From an uncultured Erysipelotrichaceae bacterium (lineage in GTDB: Bacteria; Bacillota_I; Bacilli_A; RF39; UBA660): a stretch of 54,616 bases of DNA. Made by a program: the position numbers and the translations under genes. The notes under the pieces are model-generated. The model was given only the letters and a program-made list of their open reading frames with translations, was not told the DNA's origin and ran no database searches. Below, one piece after another: positions 26,356 through 32,703 of the stretch; position 1 is the stretch's first letter; every line of letters starts with the position of its first letter. The stretch covers positions 1 through 54,616 of the forward strand of contig CACYWH010000003.1 of assembly GCA_902778125.1 (NCBI GenBank). Reading direction: 5' to 3'.

Positions 26356-27075
26356 TTATTTCTTATATATTTTTTGATATACATTCCAAGTATGCTCTGG
26401 CGTCATATATTTCACATCATGTTCTTTTTGATAATAAGCCAAGCTGTAGATTAATTCTTTAATATATTCTTTGCTGTTAGGATAACTAAAAACTACTCCA
26501 TCATTATAAATTAAATATGCATAATCTGTAAGTTTTTCACTTCCAATGCCTTTTTTCCAAGTAACTGGAATATTTGTAGGACACCCACGTAAAATCATAG
26601 AATCACTATACTCGATGATGATTTTGTTATCACCTTTTGCTTTATATGGATTGTTCACTTCATTTCCTTGAGCAATTACAAGAACAGGTTTTTCAATATG
26701 TTGAGGACAAATATATGTGTCACTAGGATCAGTATACTCTTGAACTCCTCTTTTAGATGCAAAATCTTCATTGTCATATTTTTTTATTAAATCGCAGATT
26801 ATTTTCCCAACCATATCAACATTTAAACATGAATAACCAAATAAAATATGTTTATTTCTCTTCTCAGGATTAGGTGGAATATTTGTTAATAATGCAAATT
26901 CTTCTCTTTTAGTAGAAAAATATTCTTTATAAAGTTTTAACTTTAATATCTCCAATTGCCTATTTTTCTCACCTGCTTGTATCTTTTTTTTCTTAATTTC
27001 TTCACTTATTTCTTTTATATCTTTTTCCAAAAGTAAAATTCTACTTCTTTTATCATTTAAAGAATCTTCAGTCAT
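26356..27075 (-). CDS. hypothetical orphan protein 7 with N-terminal coiled coil
   Basis: In this 239-residue protein, residues 8-52 are a heptad-like, Lys/Glu-rich coiled coil (RSRILLLEKDIKEISEEIKK). The remainder is a mixed domain with CPQHIEKPVLVIAQGNEVN and SDSMILRGCPTNIPVTW. No catalytic motif is recognised. It starts after AAAGGAGAG. It is the first of the minus-strand series, divergent from the two RNA units. Confidence 0.65.
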   Translation of the reverse strand: MTEDSLNDKRSRILLLEKDIKEISEEIKKKKIQAGEKNRQLEILKLKLYKEYFSTKREEFALLTNIPPNPEKRNKHILFGYSCLNVDMVGKIICDLIKKYDNEDFASKRGVQEYTDPSDTYICPQHIEKPVLVIAQGNEVNNPYKAKGDNKIIIEYSDSMILRGCPTNIPVTWKKGIGSEKLTDYAYLIYNDGVVFSYPNSKEYIKELIYSLAYYQKEHDVKYMTPEHTWNVYQKIYKK

Positions 27076-27100
27076 TATAACTCTCCTTTCATGACTTTAT

Positions 27101-27129
27101 ATTATAATTAATTATTATTTTATTTTCAA
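27101..27129 (-). promoter_or_regulatory. shared-type promoter of the 27075 gene
   Basis: On the minus strand TTGAAA, 17 bases, TATAAT, preceded by GAAATATAAC. Confidence 0.8.
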
Positions 27130-27169
27130 GTTATATTTCATAATTTGAATGATTGCTTTATAAATGATT

Positions 27170-27197
27170 TTGACTTTTTAAACTTTTGTGTTATACT
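27170..27197 (+). promoter_or_regulatory. promoter of the putative ncRNA at 27204
   Basis: TTGACT (27170-27175), 16 bases, TATACT (27192-27197) with TGT before it (extended -10). Confidence 0.7.
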
Positions 27198-27203
27198 CAA
27201 TAT

Positions 27204-27310
27204 GTAACTTAGCTTTATCTCAGTTCTCATTTACATAAGTTTTTGCTCATACGAGTAGTAAACGCGTGCCATAATGAATATTACTCGAACTATTATAGTT
27301 TGAGTTTTTT
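27204..27310 (+). ncRNA. putative small RNA, copy 2 of a two-member family
   Basis: A unit of about 107 nt in a divergent gap, so its terminator serves no upstream gene. The promoter is good, and the terminator is ACTCGAACTA/TAGTTTGAGT (27283-27305) plus Ts. It shares TTGCTC, CGTGCC, GAATATT and the hairpin base with 22998-23102. CGAGTA (27252-27257) can pair with TACTCG (27282-27287), which would compete with the terminator. No known family is recognised. Confidence 0.6.
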
Positions 27311-27320
27311 ATTTAAATGC

Positions 27321-27349
27321 TTTACAAACATATTTTTGTGTTATATAAT
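27321..27349 (+). promoter_or_regulatory. promoter of the putative ncRNA at 27356
   Basis: TTTACA (27321-27326), 17 bases, TATAAT (27344-27349). Confidence 0.75.
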
Positions 27350-27355
27350 TAATTT

Positions 27356-27476
27356 GTAATAATTACTTGCCAAGTGTTATTATGACAATTTGTTCGACTA
27401 GGGTTTTCTATTTAAGGCAAGATAAATAGATTGCATGCATGCGGAGATATACTTTTTTAAGTATGTCTCCTTTTTT
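27356..27476 (+). ncRNA. putative structured small RNA or leader before the Fic gene
   Basis: A unit of about 121 nt with a consensus promoter. A closing stem CTTGCC (27366-27371) / GGCAAG (27416-27421) is followed by a 12-bp terminator GGAGATATACTT/AAGTATGTCTCC (27443-27470) plus six Ts. The Fic gene starts 45 bases later. It could be an independent RNA or an attenuating leader. Confidence 0.6.
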
Positions 27477-27520
27477 GTTACAGGTAATTATTAAAGGATA
27501 ACAATAAAAGGAGTTATGTT

Positions 27521-28462
27521 ATTAAAAATGAAATTGTTATTTTTGAAAATCAAAATGTTAGATTGAAGGTGAATTTAAAGGATGAGACAGTATGGTTATC
27601 TTTAGATCAAATGTCTGAATTATTTGGTAGAGATAAATCAGTTATTTCAAGACATATTAAAAATGCTTTATCTGAAGAAGTTGATAATTCAACTGTTGCA
27701 TTTTTTGCAACAGTTCAAAAAGAAGGTCAAAGACAAATAAAACGTAATATTGAATATTATAATTTAGATATGATTATTTCAGTTGGATATCGAGTTAAAT
27801 CTAAAAATGGTATTATTTTTAGAAAATGGGCAAGTAGTATATTAAAAGATTATATGTTAAAAGGTGTAGCTATTAATAATAAAAGGTTAGAGTTTTTAGA
27901 AAAGAGTGTAAAACTAATTGAAATAGCTAATCGTGGAACTAATAGAATAAGTGACTCTGAGGCAAAAGACATATTAAATATAATAGGAGAATATACTAAA
28001 TCTTTAGATTTACTTGATGATTATGATCATAGAACTTTAGCTAAAGTTAAAGGTAATAAAGATAGTAGAATTATTACATATAATGAATGTTTAAAGTTGA
28101 TTTCTAAACTAAAATTTAATAATGATAGCAATATATTTGGAGTAGAAAGAAATCATGGATTAGAATCTATTATAAATGATATATATTTAACATTTGATGG
28201 TAAAGATGTATACGATAGTATAGAGTTAAAAGCTTGTAATTTCTTATATACTTTAATTAAAAATCATCCATTTGTTGATGGTAATAAAAGAATAGCTGCA
28301 ACACTATTTATATATTTTTTGAATTTTTATGGATTATTATACAAAAATGAAAAGCAAATAATTGATAATAATACACTTACTGCTATGACTCTTTTAATAG
28401 CAGAATCTAATCCAAAAGAAAAAGAAATAATTGTAGATTTAGTTATGAACTTTTTAAATTAA
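27521..28462 (+). CDS. RhuM - Fic domain protein
   Basis: The N-terminal half is a RhuM (virulence protein/phage antirepressor-like) domain with VWLSLDQMSELFGRDKSVIS and DMIISVGYRVKSKNGIIFRKW. The C-terminal half is a Fic/Doc fold with active-site loop HPFVDGNKR, predicted to transfer AMP or another phosphate group to a target. The homologous frame continues upstream of TTG 27563 (IKNEIVIFENQNVR) to ATT 27521, which has AAAGGAG seven bases before it. There is no ATG in frame, so ATT initiation, weak TTG initiation or inactivation are all possible. Full-length relatives usually start with this strand. Confidence 0.82.
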   Translation: MKNEIVIFENQNVRLKVNLKDETVWLSLDQMSELFGRDKSVISRHIKNALSEEVDNSTVAFFATVQKEGQRQIKRNIEYYNLDMIISVGYRVKSKNGIIFRKWASSILKDYMLKGVAINNKRLEFLEKSVKLIEIANRGTNRISDSEAKDILNIIGEYTKSLDLLDDYDHRTLAKVKGNKDSRIITYNECLKLISKLKFNNDSNIFGVERNHGLESIINDIYLTFDGKDVYDSIELKACNFLYTLIKNHPFVDGNKRIAATLFIYFLNFYGLLYKNEKQIIDNNTLTAMTLLIAESNPKEKEIIVDLVMNFLN

Positions 28463-28481
28463 TATTTTTAAATTTTATTAA

Positions 28482-28559
28482 AGTGTGTTATATTAAGTTT
28501 GGAATCCGACTTTTTGAGTTAATAATGAAAATGCTTGGTTTTATAATCAAGTATTTTTT
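28482..28559 (+). terminator. terminator-bearing intergenic unit after the Fic gene
   Basis: Stem ATGCTTG (28531-28537) / CAAGTAT (28548-28554) plus Ts. TGTGTTATATT at 28484-28494 could be an extended -10 giving a short RNA of about 65 nt; otherwise this is simply the fic terminator. AATAATGAA before the stem resembles the putative RNAs above. Confidence 0.55.
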
Positions 28560-28754
28560 GTTTATAAATATAAAATAGTAATATTGCGATGTAATTTAAT
28601 TATAAAAAATGTGTTATAATTATCTTGTTTATAATACTCGCGTAAAAAACATTCTGTATTATGAGAGGAGATTAAAATGGAAAAAAACTAAATAATTAAA
28701 CAAGAAAAAAATGAAGTAACAATTCAAGGCAATAAAGAAATTGTATCTGATATT

Positions 28755-29726
28755 ATGTTAGAAGAAATAATTTGTAAAGCTATTCAAATACCAGGTGTTA
28801 AAGTTGATAGAAATAAATTTTTAACAGAAGATTTTTCTTCAAGAGTTGATTTGCTTGAGAATATACTTAATAACGGCCCAGTAGAAGCTGGAATAACAAG
28901 AGAAGAAATAAATAATATAGCTAATAAATTGATTATGAAGAGGACAAGTCAATCTTCTATAGCTTCTTTTGCAGCAGGTATTCCTGGAGGATTAGCAATG
29001 GCAGCAACGATTCCAGCAGATATATTGCAATTTTTTGGAATGTCATTAAGACTTGCTCAAGAACTATCATATTTATATGGAGCTGATGATTTATGGCAAA
29101 ATGGACAAGTTGACGATGAAAAAGTTAAAAATCAATTAATATTATATTGTGGTGTTATGTTTGGAGTTTCTGGAGCTGTTTCTGGTGTAAGGGTATTATC
29201 AACACAAGTTGCTAAAACTGCACTTAAGAAGATTCCACAAAAAGCCTTAACAAAAACATTTTGGTATCCAATGATTAAGAAAATATGTTCATTTGTTGGT
29301 TATACACTCACAAAGAAAACATTAGCTTCCGGAGTATCTAAGGCTATTCCTGTTATTGGTGGAGTAATATCTGGAACAATTAATTTTGCTTCAATGATGC
29401 CTATGGCACGGAAATTAAACGATACATTAGATAAAGCCACATTTGATTATTCTGAAGAAGAATTTAATGAGGATATTGAAGCACTAAGTAAAGAAACAGG
29501 AGAAGTTTCAGAAGAGGAGAAACAAAGTTTTAAAGAAAAATTTACAGAAGGATTTAATAAAACCAAAGATGGAGTATCAAAATTATTTTCTAAATTTGGA
29601 AAAAGCAAAGAAGAGTCAAAAAAAGATCCTATAGAAGAAATAAAAAAGTATAAAGAATTATTAGACTCTGGAATAATAAATCAAGAGGAATTTGATAAAA
29701 AGAAAAAGGAACTTTTAAATCTATAA
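28755..29726 (+). CDS. EcsC-like membrane protein with SHOCT tail, 5' end interrupted
   Basis: From ATG 28755 this is 323 residues. The core FAAGIPGGLAMAATIPADIL, SYLYGADD and a glycine-rich hydrophobic segment near IPVIGGVISGTINF match EcsC-like proteins. The end, EIKKYKELLDSGIINQEEF, is a SHOCT-type short C-terminal domain. Frame and a strong GAGAGGAG site point to an original start at ATG 28677, but codon 5 there is TAA; the 26 codons between look coding. The internal ATG has no RBS, so expression may need reinitiation or the gene may be dead. Confidence 0.7.
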   Translation: MLEEIICKAIQIPGVKVDRNKFLTEDFSSRVDLLENILNNGPVEAGITREEINNIANKLIMKRTSQSSIASFAAGIPGGLAMAATIPADILQFFGMSLRLAQELSYLYGADDLWQNGQVDDEKVKNQLILYCGVMFGVSGAVSGVRVLSTQVAKTALKKIPQKALTKTFWYPMIKKICSFVGYTLTKKTLASGVSKAIPVIGGVISGTINFASMMPMARKLNDTLDKATFDYSEEEFNEDIEALSKETGEVSEEEKQSFKEKFTEGFNKTKDGVSKLFSKFGKSKEESKKDPIEEIKKYKELLDSGIINQEEFDKKKKELLNL

Positions 29727-29839
29727 TTAATTATATTAAATAGCTATGAATATTAAGATATTGTGATGCTTAAAATATATTAAAAAGATATAAAAACAAA
29801 AGTTGTAAAATTCCTATAAAATCCTGCTATTAAAAAATT

Positions 29840-29863
29840 AACACTATTAATTAGTGTTTTTTT
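29840..29863 (+). terminator. terminator of the EcsC-like gene
   Basis: AACACTA / TAGTGTT with loop TTAAT, then Ts. Confidence 0.75.
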
Positions 29864-29933
29864 ATTTTGATAGAAATCGAATTATAGTAATATTGTAAAG
29901 TAAATAAAAATTGAAAATATATAGAGGTAAATC

Positions 29934-30044
29934 ATGGAATTAAATAGTGAAAGTAAAACTCTGTTTATTCCTTTATTAGGAAAGGCAATAATGATAATTA
30001 CTCGAGCAGAATGTCCGAGTTTTTTGCATTATATAATTCTATAA
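29934..30044 (+). pseudogene. 36-codon ORF, possible methyltransferase N-terminal fragment
   Basis: ATG 29934 follows AGAGGT and encodes MELNSESKTLFIPLLGKA, which resembles the start of class I SAM-dependent methyltransferases of the leucine carboxyl methyltransferase type. The frame then runs into a terminator hairpin ACTCG/CGAGT (30000-30020) with six Ts and stops. It looks like a gene remnant joined to an RNA/terminator tail. Family resemblance is from a very short stretch. Confidence 0.4.
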
Positions 30045-30113
30045 TTAAAAAAACAAATCTAGGTGAGTAAGATGCTAAATTATATGTTAAAATATTTTTA
30101 AGGAGAAGTAACT

Positions 30114-31598
30114 ATGTCAAAATATAATCAATTAGTATTCGATAATAATTTTACCATAAGTAATGATATGGTCGTAAACTTTTGTAAAAAGTTTGAGGAG
30201 TTAAACGAAGAATATAAAGATTATATAAATAGTATTTTAAACAGTAATTTTGCGTTAAAAGATTCTGTTACAAATGAGTTATTATGTCCAAAATGTCTTG
30301 GAAAGCTTAAAAAGAATTATTGTACTAAATGTAAAAAGTATTTTGATACAAAAGACACTTTGAACTATTTAAAAAAAATATCCAAGAATAATTTTTTAAT
30401 ATTTGATATAAATGCTGATGATATTATTGCATATATAATTGAAACTAATTATAGTTATTCTTACAAATTACAACCATATATGTATTATTCTTATGATATA
30501 AAATATGCACTATATTTAAAAAAAGATGGTTTATTAGATCTAAATGATAATTATTTTTATTCGTTTAGCGAGTATGAAAAAATAATGACACATGATAATG
30601 TACTAGAAGATGAAAAAAGTTATGAAATATATTTAAAATTAATAGAATTGTTTGCAATTCAAATTGATTTTGTTTACTTAGGTAATTTTGATGAAATTAA
30701 ACAGAATAAACTATTTAAATATTGTTATTTAGATCTTTTTTTTGAAAAACCATATGGTATTGATAAAATGTTATTTTTTACTATATTTTGTAAACAAAGT
30801 GAATATTTATATAAAATGGGATTACACAAGTTAGCATTAGAGGCTCCTTATGCTATTAAAGATGGAAAAACTTTTCGTGAAGCTTTTGGTGTTCCTAAAA
30901 AGTATTATAAATTCATGAAAGAAAACAATATTGATTATATGACTCTTTTAGCGATGCAGATATATAATACAGAAGACATAAAAATATTAAATTTTATGAA
31001 GGATTTTATTACGATTTTTGGATATAACTATTTTAAAGAATTAGTATCAAAATATATAGATGTTGAGAAATTATATAATTATTGGAATAAAAATAATTTT
31101 GATAGAAATATGATATTTGAATACTTAGATTATATTAGATGTGTATTAAAACTAGAAATAAATTTAGAAGATAAAAAATATTTATATCCTGATAATTTAG
31201 TTGAAAAACATAATGAATTATATAAACAGATGGTAATGTTTGAAAATAGTGAACTTAATGATGCTATTAAAGGTGTTTCAAATATTATGGATATGAATGT
31301 ATATGAAGATGAAAAATATATTATTTTTCCTGCAAAAGATATTGATAGTCTAATAGATGAAAGTACACAAATGTCAAATTGTGTTAGAATATATTGTGAA
31401 AGTATTGCAAACTATGATTGTCAAATATACTTTATGAGATACAAGAAAACACCATATAAATCTCTTGTGACAATAGAAGTTAGAAATAACAAAGTGATTC
31501 AAGCAAAGACAAAGTTTAATAAAGAAATAAATAGTGAACAAAAAGAAGTAATAAAAAGATTTGAAAGAAAATTGCTTAATCTAAAAGTAATTAAATAA
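30114..31598 (+). CDS. PcfJ-like protein
   Basis: This 494-residue protein has a zinc ribbon near residues 60-80 (CPKCLGKLKKNYCTKCKKYF), a long helical middle, and a C-terminal segment (about 400-490) with QMSNCVRIYCESIANYDCQIY and YKSLVTIEVRNNKVIQAKTK. That segment matches the PcfJ family, first named from the pCF10 conjugation region and common on mobile elements. The biochemical role is unknown. AAGGAG precedes the ATG. The next gene follows by 17 bases and is probably cotranscribed. Confidence 0.7.
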   Translation: MSKYNQLVFDNNFTISNDMVVNFCKKFEELNEEYKDYINSILNSNFALKDSVTNELLCPKCLGKLKKNYCTKCKKYFDTKDTLNYLKKISKNNFLIFDINADDIIAYIIETNYSYSYKLQPYMYYSYDIKYALYLKKDGLLDLNDNYFYSFSEYEKIMTHDNVLEDEKSYEIYLKLIELFAIQIDFVYLGNFDEIKQNKLFKYCYLDLFFEKPYGIDKMLFFTIFCKQSEYLYKMGLHKLALEAPYAIKDGKTFREAFGVPKKYYKFMKENNIDYMTLLAMQIYNTEDIKILNFMKDFITIFGYNYFKELVSKYIDVEKLYNYWNKNNFDRNMIFEYLDYIRCVLKLEINLEDKKYLYPDNLVEKHNELYKQMVMFENSELNDAIKGVSNIMDMNVYEDEKYIIFPAKDIDSLIDESTQMSNCVRIYCESIANYDCQIYFMRYKKTPYKSLVTIEVRNNKVIQAKTKFNKEINSEQKEVIKRFERKLLNLKVIK

Positions 31599-31615
31599 TT
31601 AATGGAGATGATAAA

Positions 31616-32092
31616 ATGAATAATATAAATGCTATTAATAATATCATTAAAGAACATGGTTGGGAATATTTAACAGACGAGCAGAAAATAATAAAAGCTA
31701 AAGATATTTGGTATAGAAAAATTAGAAAAGTATCTGATGATTTTGAAAATGATAGAGATGGTTTTGTAGAATGGTATCTTTCTCATAAAAAAAGAGTGTG
31801 TCATTGTTGTGGTGTTTCAGAGGATGATGTTAGAAGATATTTTTATAATAATAAAGATAATAAAAAAATCACAAGAAATGGTAAAAGAGGATATATGTTA
31901 GAAATTGATAAAGAAAACAACTTTATTTCTGAAAAGCCATATAATAAAGGTAATATGTTTTTATTATGCTACGTATGCAATAATGCTAAAAGTAATTTTA
32001 TAAATAATTATGATGATTTTAAACCAATAAGTGATGGTATAAAAGTTTTTTGGGATAAGGAATTAAAAAAACAAAATACCTATGGGAGATAA
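31616..32092 (+). CDS. HNH-like zinc protein
   Basis: This 158-residue protein has two CxxC-type pairs, CHCCGVS (about 61-64) and CYVCNNAKSN (about 119-122), framing LEIDKENNFISEKPYNKGN. This is the HNH/treble-clef layout (LEVDHI...N..LxCxxCNxxK), but the catalytic His after the Asp is Lys here, so nuclease activity is doubtful. It follows the PcfJ-like gene closely with RBS GGAGATG. Confidence 0.65.
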   Translation: MNNINAINNIIKEHGWEYLTDEQKIIKAKDIWYRKIRKVSDDFENDRDGFVEWYLSHKKRVCHCCGVSEDDVRRYFYNNKDNKKITRNGKRGYMLEIDKENNFISEKPYNKGNMFLLCYVCNNAKSNFINNYDDFKPISDGIKVFWDKELKKQNTYGR

Positions 32093-32125
32093 ATGGGGGA
32101 CCTCTAAATATTTAGATAACTCTAG

Positions 32126-32443
32126 AGCGGGAAAACTTTTAATATAATAGAAGAGCCAAATTGGGAACGAAGAAAAGAATATAGAGAAAACCCACAATTA
32201 ATAAATGAAGTACTAACTCCTGGTGATTTTGCGCTATTATATTCTGGAATTAGAAGAGACAAAAATGGTAAAAAAATATATAATCATATTGTAATGTATA
32301 TTGGTGCCGATGAAAATGGAAATCCTAAAATGATAGATTGTGCTTCAAAAACTCCAGCTATAGAAGTTAGAGATTTCGATCCATCTAGGTATGAAATATT
32401 TATAAAATACACTGCCTATGGAGAGGAAATAATCGATAAATAA
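32126..32443 (+). pseudogene. NlpC/P60 hydrolase, C-terminal fragment
   Basis: An open frame without a start codon encodes LTPGDFALLYSG, NHIVMYIGADENGNP and IDCAS, the C-terminal half of an NlpC/P60 peptidoglycan hydrolase including the catalytic His. The N-terminal half with the catalytic Cys is missing. The break lies just after the HNH-like gene, suggesting an insertion or deletion endpoint. Confidence 0.7.
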
Positions 32444-32452
32444 GATATTATC

Positions 32453-32481
32453 TTGATTTTAAATGATATTTGTGTTAATAT
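32453..32481 (+). promoter_or_regulatory. promoter of the thrS leader
   Basis: TTGATT (32453-32458), 17 bases, TAATAT (32476-32481) preceded by TGT. The leader would be about 215 nt. Confidence 0.6.
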
Positions 32482-32529
32482 TTTATTCGTAAATGTTTTG
32501 ATTGAGACATGATTATTATTGATTCTTAT

Positions 32530-32686
32530 TAAGAGAGATTACATTTGGTGAAAGTAATTTAAGATTAATAATAATTACTACTCATGAACAGGACTCGAAA
32601 GAGATTCCCGGTAATACCGTTATTATAATTAAGTTAAATGTAGGATGGAACCGTGCATATGCACTCCTTTTGTTCCATCCTTTTTA
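32530..32686 (+). promoter_or_regulatory. T-box riboswitch (Thr) upstream of thrS
   Basis: AGGATGGAACCGTG is the T-box sequence that pairs uncharged tRNA ends. The terminator AGGATGGAAC (32642-32651) / GTTCCATCCT (32672-32681) plus Ts competes with it. Stem I is short: AGAGAG at about 32531, a GGTGA loop, and a probable specifier ACT (32577-32579, Thr) followed by A and CTC. Uncharged tRNA-Thr should allow readthrough into thrS. Confidence 0.88.
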
Positions 32687-32703
32687 TTTTTTAAGGAGGA
32701 AAT

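Noticed and set aside
27188-27197. GTGTTATACT (and AGTGTGTTATATT at 28482) as a pMV158-type oriT nick site
   Set aside because: Both are explained as extended -10 promoter boxes, lack the flanking inverted repeat, and are far from mobV.
27356-28462. Type III toxin-antitoxin (ToxIN-like) system
   Set aside because: The RNA has no tandem repeats and the protein is RhuM-Fic, not a ToxN-type nuclease.
20497-32092. Integron cassette array
   Set aside because: No tyrosine integrase or attC-like sites; genes lie in both orientations with their own promoters.
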